Assembly: GCF_000189635.1 (NCBI RefSeq)
Contig: NW_002476025.1
Span: forward strand, 186,001 to 250,000
Source of the DNA: Tetrahymena thermophila SB210
Lineage: Eukaryota; Ciliophora; Oligohymenophorea; Hymenostomatida; Tetrahymenidae
Length of the DNA stretch: 64,000 nt
Direction of reading: 5' to 3'
Position numbers and translations under genes: made by a program. Positions 24,743 to 40,488 of this stretch are shown here, one piece after another (the stretch's first letter is position 1; each line of letters begins with the position of its first letter). Below the pieces are notes generated by a model that did no database searches, was not told where the DNA came from, and was given only the letters and a program-made list of their open reading frames with translations.

Positions 24743-25119
24743 ATTTTTTATTTTTAATTTTTAACAATTTAAATAAATTTTTGAAAGATTATAATTACTT
24801 TTAAAAGATAATATTATTAAATGAATAGAATAAAACATTTATTTCTATTAAAATGTTAATTTATAAAAATTACAAATTAAAATAATAAAAAATATTTTAT
24901 GATTAAAAAGTGTAGAGATAAATTATTTTTTTTTAAATATTAAAGCAAATTATGCTCTATTTAGTAAAAACTACTCGTCCTATTATTTGAAATAAAAATA
25001 TCTTGAACATTTTAATTTATAAAATTCACTTTTTAATTAACATTAAAAATGTGTCTAATAAAATTAAAGACGCTTTAAATTGATCTTATTTTAAATATTT
25101 GAATTAAAATCTATCTTAA

Positions 25120-25198
25120 GGGCGCTAGCTCCGGTGAGCAGTAATAAATCCTCATTAATATCAATTGGTTCAACTCCAATGGTGCCCCCCATTTTTTT
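25120..25198 (+). ncRNA. tRNA-like small RNA, copy 7
   Basis: The core is identical to copy 1. The end is CCCCCC, one A, then seven Ts, so the transcript might be one base longer. It is the last unit of the array. The upstream block carries GACGCT and AAAATCTATCTTAA variants. Confidence 0.8.
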
Positions 25199-25792
25199 AA
25201 AAACTATATTTTTAATAAATATTTTACTATTTTAAAAATAACTAAAACTTTTACTTTCCTTAGAAGTATTTATTATAGTTAAACTCTAATAATGTATTTA
25301 AAATATTTTATATTTAAGCAATTAGAAGCTAATAACTTTCTAATAATTATATTAAAATAAAGTATTTAACCTAATTAAAGATAAAGGAAATTAACCTATT
25401 AAATGGATAATATCTAATATCATATCGTAAATTTAGACTGTTTTCAAAACTTATTTTGATATTAATAAATTTAAATTTATTTTGTTCATTTACTAAAGTA
25501 TATTTTAAATATTATGTTTTTAATTTAAATTATACAAGATTAAAAATTTATGTAATTTTTTAAAGATATTTAAACAATAATACATAATTATTTTAATTTA
25601 AGATAATTTAAATAGGTGATTTTCTTTGTCATCTTTTTGAGTTTTAAATAACAAATATTTATAATAAGAAAAATTGATTTAATAAAGTAAATTTTTTTCT
25701 TAATTAAATTAGTTTTTATTATAAATATTAAATAAATAAATTATATATATAAAACTCTTTGATTATATTTACAAAAGGCATTTTTTTAAATT
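25199..25792. other. intergenic between RNA array and RING gene
   Basis: AT-rich sequence downstream of the last small-RNA copy and on the 3' side of the minus-strand RING gene. No further copy or motif was seen. Confidence 0.5.
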
Positions 25793-27280
25793 TCAATTTT
25801 ACTAATTTTCGATTGAATTTATTTGAGAATTAGACTGATTTTGTTATTAATTTATTTAGTTTTCATTTTAAATTTAATTATTTTATCCATTATTTTCTTG
25901 AGACTCTAAATCATTATTTACTTGAGAAAAATTTTGATTATCAAGAACTAAATATGATGGAGCTCCATTAGTAGAGCGAATATCATCTATTATTTTTCCA
26001 AGCTCTTTCCTGCATAGAGGACATGATGGTGATATTTTAAACCATGTTTTAATACAGTTTGAATGAAAGTGATGAAGAGAACTACATGGAAGAATTTTTA
26101 TATTTACTCCAAGTGCATAATCTATTCTACAAATAGAGCAAGAGTGTTCATCTCCTTATAAAGTATTAGGGTGATATTTAAAGCTCTAAATTATTTTTAA
26201 GCACTATAAATTTTTGATCCTCTTCTATTTATTTTGTTTCATCAATTTTATAGGTAATAAGCATACAATAAATGGCATAGCTTTTAATTTAATAAAAAAA
26301 TTTAATTTATTTTCCAAATAAAACTGAAATTTTAATATGGTTTTTTATGTAAATATCTATTTTTAAAAAGGAAATTAATCCTATTTAAATTTATTTATTT
26401 AAAGCGTTTTTGTCTCTCAACAATTTAAAAGCTAAAAGCTAAATTTGGATTTCAAATTAGAAATATTTAAAAAGCAATATTTGTTTGTATTTTTCAAAAC
26501 TTTTTAGAATTAAAAATATTAAAATTAAATGTTTGAAATGATTATTTGATGATTTAATATAAAAAAATACTAAAAATAGTGTTTTAAATTTTAAGGAATT
26601 AAAATGTATTTAGTCTTACATATTATTGCTATTAGGACTAGTTAAAAGGCATTTTTGCGAGAAATGCAAAGTAGAACTATACTCCAGAACATAATCCATG
26701 CTGATGAGAATTAGCAATCATCACTAAAGCCTTCTGTTTTGTTCAGACTTAGCATAAATCTAAAGTAGTCATTTATTGAAAAAAATACAACTCCAAGAAT
26801 AGCAAGTGTTAAGTCACCAATAGTTAATATAATATCAATATACCAATACCCTTTCTTGTAATATTTGAAATGCTATTTGATAATCTATTCTAAGATCTTA
26901 CGTTTTTTTATTCTTTCTTTTCTGGAAAGTTAATAGTAGGGATCCTCATCACCTAAAAATATCACTTCATGAAGCTGCTCAGCAAAATAGAAAACTTTTT
27001 GGGTGTTGTAAGCAGGATATATAACCATTATATAAAATATTAATTAGATAAAGAAAATAATAGATGAGCAGAGCATCCAAGTTGCGAGATAACAGTCACT
27101 ACACTAGCGAATATATTAAACTGTAAAAAGAGAGAATAAAAGTAAATTCATGGCCAGAGCTACAATGTAGTAAATTTTAAACTCTTTAATAAGCTAAGAA
27201 AAAATATAATTGGGTATTTTCCTATTTAAGAGATTCTATTATTAAACTAGAGATACATTTAAATCATCAATTTCATTCAT
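25793..27280 (-). CDS. multi-pass membrane RING-H2 finger protein, paralogue 1
   Basis: This is a likely membrane-anchored E3 ubiquitin ligase: the RING binds an E2 and the membrane part sets location or substrate. Exons are 27280-26620 and 26280-25793, in frame, 382 residues. Four to five hydrophobic helices lie near residues 36-57, 67-89, 146-168, 190-206 and 208-232. The loop after helix 2 has the motif FYFAEQLHEVIFLGDE and a basic stretch. RING-H2 spans about 268-311: CSICRIDY, ILPC, HHFHSNCIKTWF, CPLCRKEL. The tail is Asn/Gln-rich. The paralogue at 29707-31053 has the same order of parts and the same intron position at the last helix. The substrate is unknown. Confidence 0.88.
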
Positions 27281-29706
27281 ATTTTAAACTATTAAGCAGT
27301 TGATTGACTAAACTTTTTTTTCTTCTATTTGCTTATATAAAAATATGTATTTTCAGTCTTGAGATTGCTTGCTTGCTTTATAGCCAATTACTGATTTATT
27401 TTTTTTTGTTAAATTATTTCTTCTATGTAAAACTAATCTTTGAGATATATTGAATTATCTATATAAATGAATGACTCTGTTAGATTCAACGATGTACTTC
27501 AAAAAATTTTTACTAGCCTATTAATTTTTTAGTTGTTTGCAAAATTTTTTTGATGTCTAGGATTTATAACTCAGAAGATAAGCAAAATAAAATATCAATA
27601 AAATATATAATATGCTTAAAGAAAATATCTAGTTGAAGTCTAATAATTATTCTAATCAATAATTATTATGATAAACTATTTAGAGAAAGATTTCTTAAAT
27701 AGACTCTGATTTAGTTATTATGGATGGAGTCGATATCTTTACAGAGTTTCTTTTAGGAGAGATTTTTTGATATTAATTTTTTGTTTTTCCTTTAATTATA
27801 AATGAAAATTGTCAAAATATAAATAAATAAAGATATTTATTTTGATGGAATTAAAATTTAAATATAGTTCTAATCAATTAATATATTAAGATAAGTGTAA
27901 TGTATATAAAAGAAGATAACATAATCTTTGTAAATTAGCTAAGTTTGTGTGTATGGATGTATATAAATCAAAAGATCGACCGACTTTAATTAAAATCAGA
28001 GGCAAGAAAAGTATTGAGATAATTAATTTCCTTATTAATTTATTGATTCAAAAAAGTTCTCTCAACTATTTTTGATAAATTCTAACCTTAAAAATTGAAG
28101 TTAATTAATAATATTATTACTGCTTATCTAAAAATATTATGTTGTAACTACTTATTAATTCAATTTCATTCAAACTAAAAATTAATTCATACATAAACTA
28201 AAATGATTGAAAGATATCCTAGAAGCGCGATAATATATATTTCAAATTGTACAAATATAATCTTCAAAAAAAATAAGATATGCAATACTGCGCTAATTAT
28301 GACGTCATCTATTAAAATCATCTAGCCCAAAATTTTTCGAAATATTCTTTTCAATTTTCTATTTGAGTGATCCTTTTCAATTTAATTCCACGAATGAATT
28401 GATAAATTCTTTTTTTAAGGAAATCAAACACACATAAATAAATAGATATATAAAATATTCAAAGTAAGATTATCTTTTGAATTTACAGGCTTACTTATTT
28501 TAAGTACAGAGTTGACTTTATTTTTTATAAAAGAATATTTTCTTATACTATTAGTCTTAAGTAAGAGTTAAAATTTTCCAAAGGAAAACATAATCTTTAA
28601 CTTACAAGAAATTAGGGAATAATGAATTGTAAGCTTAATCTATAATTGACAAAGTATATAAAATTTCATCACCAAAATACTTTAAACATTCAAAATTTAA
28701 GTAAAAATCCTACATTAGAATGTTTCTATAAGCCATATAAAAATCATCTGGTTAATTAGAGATTGCATCAACATTACATTTTTACTCTAACATTGATTAA
28801 CTACATCTAACCTTAAAAATAGATTATATTTTTCTTGAAAAGTTTTATTATAAAGTAATATAACCGTTTTATTTAATTATAATATGTTGCAATTACTAAA
28901 ATATTATTTGTTATTTAACAACATTTAAATTTTCCATAAAGTTCTAAAAAGTGAAAAAGTATTCGATTTCTAAATTATTTGTGGTTTTTATCATAACCAA
29001 TTATTATAAAAAGAAAATTTAGTAATATATATAACAAATTTAATCATTAAAAACAAATATTTTTAAATATTTCCTATATTTTTAAGAATCATAATTAATA
29101 AGCAATATATCCAAATAGATATATGGTCTGAGTCTTATCAATATCTTAATTATTAAACATAAATCAATTAAATATAGAGATAATTAATTATCTAGTTTAA
29201 ATAAATAAAATGAAATTGTTTTTTATTTATCTTAACTAAATATAAATAAACATTTTTCTGGATAAGTTTTTTTATAAAGTATTTAATAGAAAAAATTGAA
29301 TTAATTTTAACATTGAATTATTTTAACCTTTTTTTTAATTAAAAAATATTTAATCTTGAAAAGGTTGTTTAAAAAGTTTTACAGTTTATAATCTTAATTA
29401 AATTTCCCTATTTATCATTCAAAGCATTTACAAATAATTCTCATCTTTTTTTCTAATTATAATTTGGATTTTATTTATTCAAATCATTGATTATTTTTAT
29501 ATTTAATTGTTGGTTTGAATTTTAAAAATGGAATAGCTATTTTATTTATTGTGATTCCTTTATTTAATTCTATTAATTGGATAATATTACACATTTATTT
29601 ATATATAATAAACTAATACTTTAAGATGAATAAATAATTTCTTTTTTATCAATAATAAACTAAAACGTTGAGACTAATAATTAAAGTGATTGATTACTTT
29701 ATAAAT
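27281..29706. other. 2.4-kb intergenic between the two RING paralogues
   Basis: AT-rich with no supportable gene. It should hold the promoter of paralogue 1. I could not see remnants of a third copy. Confidence 0.5.
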
Positions 29707-31053
29707 TCATTACATATCTACTTAATTATTTTAGTTTATATTATTGTCGAGATTATTATCGTTTCTTTATTCTTAATTTTGGTTATTATTGTCAAACGAA
29801 TGGGCTATTTACTCAATAACAAGATAAGAATTTGCATCATTTGTTGATCTAATATCTTCTATTATTTGTCCAAGCTCTTTCCTACATAATGGGCAAGTAG
29901 AAGAGATTTGAAACCATGCTTTTATGCAAGAAGAATGAAAATGATGAAGGTCGCTACAGGGAAGAATTTTTAAGCTGTCTCCCATAACATAATCCATTCT
30001 GCATATAGTGCATGTATGTTCATCACCTTTTATTAAATGGGGATCATACTTAACACTATTTAGTACCTTAAGGAAATTAAAGTTCATTTTCTACTTATTT
30101 TAATCTTATTTAATCCATTTAATTGGTATATAGAATATCAAGACAGGTAGAGCTTTTTTTAAAAAATAAATATAAAATTAATTATTTTGTTTCAGTCAAA
30201 TGGTTTATTTGTTATATGTTTTATCTTTTTATTTGTATTTGTTAAATTTTAAAAAATATATTTTCTGAAATAGATAGATAGTCAGTCATATTAGAGTAAT
30301 TAATGAATAAATATCTATTGTAGTAATTTAATTATAATAAATTAATTTATATTTTATATTACCAAAAAGAAGCAATATAGCTATTGAGATTGTTTATTTT
30401 CGAGAAATAATCAGCAAAATCATACACCAGAAAATAATCCAAACATCAGCAAATTCGCAATCTTATTTAATTGTTGAAGATTTTTAAGATGAGAACATAT
30501 ATTTAAAGTAGTCATTTTTAGAAAAGTAGATTAATCCAAGTATAATAAGTCCCAAATCACAAATTGTTAACAAATAATCTATATATCGATATATCTTGTG
30601 ATAATTTTTAAAATGTGCTTTAATTAAGTTTTCAATTCTTTTACGCATCTTACGCCTTTAACGCTTATCTAATTAAAAGTAATATTCTTCCTCACCTACA
30701 AAAATAACTTCATGCAGTTGCTCTGCAAAATAGTATGTCTTCGATTTATTGTAAGAAGGCAAAATGACCAAAATATAAAAAATAAATTATAGTGAAAAAA
30801 TAACTGCAGCATATATCATCCATATATTTAAATCTTTGGTATTGCAAGCACTTATGTATTAAACATAAAATAATGCAGCAAATAACAAATTCATTACAAT
30901 AGCAGCCAAATAATATAATTTAAATTCCTTCAAGAGCTGACTAAAAAGCTATGTAGTTTTCATATCATTTTATTAATTTTGCCCATTCATCAAGGGGTTA
31001 TGAATACTTTGAACATGATTTATATAGTTATTCCTATTGTTATTAGACTGCAT
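29707..31053 (-). CDS. multi-pass membrane RING-H2 finger protein, paralogue 2
   Basis: Exons are 31053-30363 and 30152-29707, giving 378 residues in frame with TGA at 29707-29709. The N-terminus is Asn-rich (MQSNNNRNNYINHV). The hydrophobic helices match paralogue 1, with YYFAEQLHEVIFVGEEEYY in the same loop. The RING-H2 spans about 278-321: CTICRMDY, ILPC, HHFHSSCIKAWF, CPLCRKELGQIIEDIRS. The zinc ligands are complete, so E3 activity is plausible. The intron interrupts the last hydrophobic helix exactly as in paralogue 1, which shows that the pair arose by duplication of the whole gene. Membrane parts have diverged more than the RING. Confidence 0.88.
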
Positions 31054-31816
31054 TTGTTTAGTATACTTATTTATGCACTTCAATATTTAAAATAACTAAA
31101 GGAATATCTAACTTATTAAATTATTTCAAATACATTATTTATGGAATGAATTAGCAAATTGATAAGTAAACAAAATTATACATACTTACCTAAAAAAACA
31201 ATAAGGATTAAATAATAGTTAAAAACACATTTTTAGTATTTTAAAAATTTAGCAAAATAAATTTGTATTAAAAATTTGTTGAATTAATCTATATTTAAAT
31301 AAATTTAATAATCAAAAAGATATTTAGTTCTATGCAAAAATAAGAATAATACCTGATAAAGAAAGAAATATTTACTACTTTATATGAGAATAATTTCAAA
31401 ATTTTAACTTTAAAAAATAAATCTTTTATAAATTGATAATTTTATACTAATTAAAATATTCTTTTACATATTAATTAAGAAAACTATTTATTTTTTCAAT
31501 TAACAAATCCTTTTTATTTTAAAAAATGAATTTAAATGTGTTATTAATATTGATTAACAAATTTTTTTTCTAAATAAATAACTTTAATAAATTTTATTAT
31601 TTTAGAAAATCATTTAACTAAATTCTTAATAGCTCAAATCATTCAAAGAAAAATATCAAACTATAATCCTTCCATTTATTTTATTTATTTTTTTTTGAAT
31701 AAAAAATATTAAAATTTAAAAAAATTACAATTTAAATAAAATTTTTTTAATACCTATTTTCATTTTTTATAAAATAAATGAAAGCATTGAATTCTCGAAA
31801 AGAAAAATGTATTTAT

Positions 31817-31877
<61 letters not shown>

Positions 31878-32394
31878 GAATACTTATGCATTTATTAAAA
31901 CCAATTTATAGCTAAAGTTTTTTTGGGATAAACTTAAATAAAGAAAATCTATAATTAAATATTAAAAATGTCTTTTATTGATGTAATGAGTTTATATTTA
32001 TGGTTTCTAAATAATTTAATTTAAATCATTAATTAAATTAAATATTTCCACTTTAAAAAGTATTACTTAAAGATAAGAGAAATTATTATTTTGGATTGAA
32101 AATATTTATGAATTTAAAGGATTTTGTATTAAAAATTATAAATAAAATATTGATTTGTTCAACACATTTTTTTATAGAAAAGATATATGTTTTCACATAA
32201 TTTGCTTCTAGTAAAAAAGAAATTTCATAAGATTTTACTCAAAAATATTAATGAATTTGTTTGCATATATACTATTCCCAAATTAAATTACATATATACA
32301 TACATAAAATTGTATATCTAAAAAACATTAATTTTGTAAATAATTAATGCTAATTAGTAAAAAAATAATAAATAAATTCTTAAGTTATAGGGTA
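31054..32394. other. intergenic with a GATA microsatellite
   Basis: This divergent spacer holds the promoters of RING paralogue 2 and the SelO gene. Apart from the GATA tract at 31817-31877 it is featureless AT-rich DNA. Confidence 0.55.
31817..31877 (+). repeat. (GATA)n microsatellite, about 15 copies
   Basis: An uninterrupted run of TAGA/GATA tetramers of about 61 bases. Short imperfect relatives occur near 13580 and 51270. Confidence 0.97.
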
Positions 32395-34584
<2,190 letters not shown>

Positions 34585-35602
34585 TTATTTTCTTTGATTT
34601 AAAAATCATAAATTTGTGGAGTGATTATAAAAGTAAAACTTATTAATATAATAATAATAATTAAATAAATAATATATATATTGTTTTCTTCAATTTTTCT
34701 TTAATTTGTAGCCAGCTTAAGTTAGGTTTAATCTCATGTATTACTTTAGCTGCTTTAAAGTTAATTACAATAGATCATGATTTAAATAAATACACTTGAT
34801 TTTTTTGAAATGATATTTAAAATTTAAATAAAACTCCTTTTTATTTTTAATATTTTTAAAAATAGTAAATTATTATTTGATTTTTAGATGATCTTTTAAT
34901 ATTTACTTACTTTATTCTAATTCATTACAATCACTATTTATTAATTAATTAATAATGTTTGCTTAGTAGTCAGATATATTATTTTTATGTTTTTCTTTTT
35001 CTATAATTAAAATTAAACGCAAAAATTACATTTTAGATTGATTTCTTCAAGTCAAATTTGTAAAGAAACAGTCAAAAGCCTTTTTTTACCAAAAAAAAGA
35101 CTATCAAATGCTAGATTTTAAATTAAAAAACAAAAAAAAACTGATAATTAAATTTAGTAAATTCTATTTTAAAATAATTTAATTTAAAAAAGCAAAAATA
35201 AATAAAATTCAAGAAAGAATCAAAAAATGGAAAATTTTATTGAAAAGATGAAAATTTAACTCCTATTTATTTAATTAATTAATTCAATCAATCGAAAAAC
35301 TTAAATATTGTTAATATTACTTTTGTGTATAAATTATTTATGTGCCTTAATAATTGCCATCACATTAAAAACAATAATTATTAAAAACTAAAAGTAGATT
35401 TATTACTATCAAGTTTTATTAAAAAAATAATAAGTAGGAGTTCAAGCAAATACTAAAATTTATTTATTTATTAGAAAGCAAATAAAACAAACAAGTATTT
35501 AAAACAAACAGCATTTGACATTTATAAAAGAAAGCTTAAATTAGCTAAAAGCAGACAAAAATATAAGAATTTAATTTATTAATTTGATACAATAAAGGTC
35601 AC
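34585..35602. other. intergenic, AT-rich
   Basis: Spacer between two plus-strand genes. No gene or repeat was seen; it should contain the promoter of the LRR gene at 35603. Confidence 0.5.
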
Positions 35603-38600
35603 ATGAGTTTAGTAGCAAGCGATAGTCCATTAAAGCAGTAACGTTAATTTAAAATGAAGTAGGCATAAGACCTAAAAATTCTTAGATCCTCTCAAGATAA
35701 TAGTTATTCTTCTATGAATGATAGTGAAACTCCAGAAAATTAGGGTAAAGCCTTCTTGAATTAAACTAATACAAAAGTAAATTTATAGCCTCACACACCT
35801 AAATCTTCTTTTAGAAATAGTAAGATAAATTTTTAATCTCTAAGAGGGTCTCCTAATTAATCATTCTACAATTCAGATGATTAACAGTAACAACCCCTTA
35901 GCAAGAATTAAGATGCAATAATTAATATTTAAGACCAATTTTAGAACTCAAACCTAAATACTTACTCTTAACCTAACAAAGGTCTTCATGATTAAGTAAA
36001 TAAACCTTAGCAAATATCAAGAGATTTGAAAAGATAAACATCAAAATCCTTATATAATGATGTCAATAATGCGTCTCGCCGCTCATATTTGTAACATTTA
36101 CAAAATGGTATGTGCTTAAAAAAATCTTAATAAATTATTTAAAAAATAACAGAAAATAAAATCTTTTTTCAAAAAAATTTTAATTCAGCTTTTAATGCTA
36201 GAATAAAACATTTTAATAGCCACTTATGAAGAATATTTAATTAAATTTTTATATATAAAATAACAAAATAGATGAATAAAAGCTTTTTTTGCAGGCCTTT
36301 GAAAACAGTAAATCTAATTAAGACAATAAAGCAATTATAAGCTAACCTTTAAAGCTTAATTAAATTAAATAATCTTAATCTGCAAGAAAACTTGCACCTT
36401 ATAAACAACAAGTAGATGGAATAATCAAAGATAACTTATTCGTCAGCTAGGACTATGATAAATTAAAAGACATAAAGGGTTCGATAAATTAATCTCAATA
36501 ATAATTTTCTTAGCAATTTAACCTTCCTAAATCTGCAAGTTCAACACCTCTTAAAAATTAATCTATTTTGAACTTAGCAGGAAGTATTTTGCTAACACCG
36601 ACAAAAAGCAATAACAAAAATAATAATATAGCTTAGAGTACTATTTTTCAATCAAATAAATAATAGAATTCTGGTAAAGATATGTCAAAAAATTTTACTT
36701 ATAACACGTTGGGTCAAAACTTAAATATAGATAAGCTAAAAATGCAATTTTATTAGAAATTAGGAACTTCTTCACCTTAAAATAGTTAAATTCGAATCCA
36801 AGAAGGAAGATAGATTATTATTGATGAAAAAAATTAGAAAGACTAATTGGCGTTAGGCATAAATTAAACTCTTAAGGAGATGTTAGATGAAAAAAATGTT
36901 TTTCATGAATTAATTTCACCAGAAAGTCCTGATGGCTTAATTGGTAAATCTAATAAAAATGATAATAAAATAATCTTTTCATTTCAATAAAATTAATTAA
37001 ATCTAAATGGAAATTTTGGATTAAACAATTAAAATTAATCAACTCTTTCCTTTTCTCAGGCTTTGCAAACTAGGATTGGAGAAATGAATTCCTAAGGCTA
37101 TGATAATACGGAGAGTTTTCATTCAACGTATAAGAATATTTATAAAATGTAGCAGCAAGCAGACCATTTTAACTAAGGCACTGATTTGCAATAAGCAATT
37201 CTATATAAGGCTTACTAATCAAATGTATTACCTCGTAAATTAGGTTTGATTTCTAAATCAGGAAGTGAGAATTCAAAAACCTAAACTATAAAAAATGGAA
37301 AAAAATATTTAAACCTTTCTCATTTAAATATTGGAAGCACTTATTAAAGCATTGTGGCATCAGCTCTTGCCCATGTAGATTTTTCTGATTTATACTCATT
37401 AAACCTCTCTAAAAATAATTTAACAAATGCATCTGTTGAACTTATCCTATAAAATTTACCAGAGAATATTACTAAAGTGGATATTTCAAATAATAATATT
37501 GGAGTGAATGGTGCAGCTTCTTTAAAATAGGCCTTCAATAGTAAAAAATATAGTCATTTGAGATACCTAAATATATCTAATAATCAGTTAGGAGATAATG
37601 GCATAAAAACATTAACTGAAGCTATTTAAAATAATACTACTATTTATTCTCTTGATCTTTCTTACAATAAATTAGGTGACTAATCTTGTATTTATTTGCA
37701 GCAAATTCTTCAAAATAATTCATATATTTAAGAACTTTATCTTTAATGGAATAAAATATCTTCAAGAGGTGGCTTATGCATTGCAGAAGGTCTAGCTTTG
37801 AATAGCAATATGAAAGTAAATTAATATAATTCACAATAAACATAAATATTAAAAAATATATTTTTTTTCTCCTGAAAATAATAATGTTTTTATTTAAAAT
37901 TTAAAAAAAGGTTATTGACTTAAGCCATAATGGTCTAGGATCTTTAAGCAAATTATAAACTGGCATAAAAATTTTATAGAGCTGTTCAATAGTTGAATCA
38001 GGGATGAGACATCTAGACTTATCATACAATTAATATGTAAAGTCTGAAGCTCTGTAGATAGCAGAGATTCTTGCTAATAATAACAAGCTATTTGGGTTTC
38101 ACTTTATGGGAAATTAATGCAATGCTATAATTGATCCCAGAGGTTTTATGTTTTTCTAAACAGATCAAGATATCTTAAGAAGAAATATTTTAGATTTTCA
38201 TATGCAATAAAGATCAATTTAGAATGTTAATTCAACAGGTCATAATAGGTAATAAACTTTTTTAAAAATGTACTATGATAGGGGGAGAAATAAGCAAATA
38301 AAGATTATCTTCATTACCTCAAAATTACTAAATATTCTATCAAAAATTTTATAAAAATTCTCAAAATTAATTATAATTTAATATTAAATTATTTTCAACA
38401 AAAAAGTTCATTTTACCCATTAAAGAAAAAATATTAATTAAAGTAATTATTTTAAATTAATTAGAGCTTAATCTTTTGACTGTAAAACTGTTGATAATTG
38501 TTGGCTTTGTGATGGATGGCAGGAAATCAAGTTTGAAATAAAGCCAGGTTGCAGTGAGTTATTTACTGGCGAGCCTGCATTTTTACATTTAGATTTTGAG

Positions 38601-40488
38601 GATTACCAACCATTTTATATGGAAAAAGATTAAGATGACTAAACTAAATTTATTCTATACAGAATGTGCCCACCTGGGAGATAAATCTCATTTTTCTTTT
38701 CAGACCCTTGTAAAAATGTAGTATATTCTTCAAAAGACTACAATAGAGTGGATTTTTTTATTCCTGAGGGATTTAATACTAATTTCTTTAAAGATGATGA
38801 AGAATTAATTACAGATGGCACTCTTAAAAAGAAGTTCACAGTAAAATATCTTGATGGGTCTATAATATCGTACCCTACTCCTCCCAAAATAAATGTGATT
38901 ACAACTCAACAATAAAGTCCATCAATTTTAAGTAGTGACTACGAGTCTAACATCAAATGCATCCCAAGAGAAAAAGAAATATTTTATAAAATTAATTTCA
39001 GTGATTAATGGCATAAAGGAATTTCTTTATTCAGAAACTATATTGAAGACAGTGAAGAATTAGAAGATAAATGTTTTGAAGAAGACTGGAATAATAGTAA
39101 GATATCTTATATAGTGCAGACAGTAAAAGGAAGCAACGTTGATGAATGTAAAAAAATGTTGCGCTTAGCATATCCTCAATTAAGAATAACTTACAAAATG
39201 CTCTCAGTGCACGGAATGTCAGGAGACATATTCTGCATTTCTTAGAATCCATTTTCATAATTTGTCTAAGCTACAGAAATATTTGATAACAACTATATAA
39301 AAATACGTGATATTGATTTGAATTTCACAACATCAAGTTCAAAAGCATTAAAAAATAAAACATATCGTGCACCTGATAAAACTTTAGTGCGTAATGAATT
39401 TATTGAAGTTATAGTGCGTCTTGCTGTAGATAAGTATAACAAATCAAAAATTTATGCTACTGCTCAATAAGCGATAGAAGCTGTGCTGACAAGCAATCCG
39501 TTTTTAGAATATCTCATGCAATTCGAAAACTCTCAGATTTGGAGAGATGAAAGGTATTCTTTTAATTTCAAATTAACTTTTATTCAAATAATTAACAATA
39601 ATTTATTCAATTTTTTTTAAAACATGTTTTTTATTTTAACAAATTTTATAATTTTTACTATCTTGGTTTAATTAAGTAAGTACTGCCTTTCTTAGTTTTT
39701 TTCAATTTCAAATTTTTATTTAAATAATTTTAAATAGGTATTGGAATTAATAATGTGATGCCATATTTAAGAGTTATCTGGAACTTGTCAAGACTCTATG
39801 GAATTAGTATGCTGATTCAAGGAAAGGAGAGAAGAGGTATTATTCAAGTATAAAAACAATGTCGATTTATGAGTTCAAAGATTTCGTTCTTTAATTTGAA
39901 TTGGTAGATGATTTCTATGCAGAAAAAGAAATTCCATTTACATATAGCTTGTCCATAATGACTTAAATTGATGAACTAAATAGTGATAGATATTTTTAAA
40001 TGAATTTTGATGAATTTTTAGAGGCGTTAGCTAGGATAGCTGAAAAAAAATCAATGATTCCTGTTGGTGAAGTCGAATCATAGTATGATGAATAGGAAAG
40101 AAGGTAGCTACATTTAAGGTATAAATTAGAAAGCTTTCTTTACTCTGTTAGCCAAAAATATGATAAGCTATTTTCAAAAGACAAAAAAAAGTAGGCATTT
40201 AATCACTCTTAAGCTGCACTTGATATCAAAGGTAGCAAAAATCAGAGCAGTTATTCGAGTTGGGAGGAAGTTAAAAATGAGAAAAAAGAATAATTAAAAT
40301 AAAAAATAAAAAGTGTAATAAAGGCAGATAATATCTAATAATAGCTAGAACAAAGTTTTGATGCAAAAGAACCAACAGATTTTGAAATAAAATTAGAAAA
40401 TAATGACCAAAATACTCAGCAATAAAATCTATAAAATTAAATGAATTCAACAAGTAATGCTTAAGTATTTAACTTAAATAAAAAATGA
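35603..40488 (+). CDS. large LRR (ribonuclease-inhibitor type) protein, paralogue A
   Basis: The product is about 1408 residues from exons 35603-36107, 36272-37815, 37911-38248, 38465-39553 and 39738-40488, in frame. The N-terminal 550 residues are disordered, Gln/Asn/Ser-rich. RI-type leucine-rich repeats follow (LYSLNLSKNNLTNASVELIL, YLNISNNQLGDNGIKTL, SLDLSYNKLGDQS, VIDLSHNGLG). A cysteine module comes next (NCWLCDGWQEIKFE), then AFLHLDFEDYQPFYM, RMCPPGRQISFFF, FKVKYLDGS-type and QWHKGISLF segments. A helical domain (NQQCDAIFKSYLELVKTLW, MNFDEFLEALARIAEKK) and a Gln-rich tail close the protein. Gene 45515-51080 has the same parts. Such LRR proteins often serve as scaffolds in cilia or the cortex, but that role is inferred. 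Confidence 0.87.

Larger units (their letters stand above)
22205..25198 (+). repeat. tandem array of a small-RNA gene unit (7 intact + 1 decayed)
   Basis: Units start at 22205 (decayed), 22576, 22967, 23369, 23806, 24236, 24666 and 25120, giving periods of 371, 391, 402, 437, 430, 430 and 454 bases. Within each unit only about 54 bases upstream and about 75 bases of core plus T run are strongly conserved. The spacers have diverged in length and sequence, although units 3-6 also share much of their spacers. That pattern points to duplication of a functional element rather than satellite DNA. Confidence 0.93.

Noticed and set aside
37344-40453. Several short minus-strand frames
   Set aside because: They are shadows opposite the exons of LRR paralogue A, which is in frame across all its exons.
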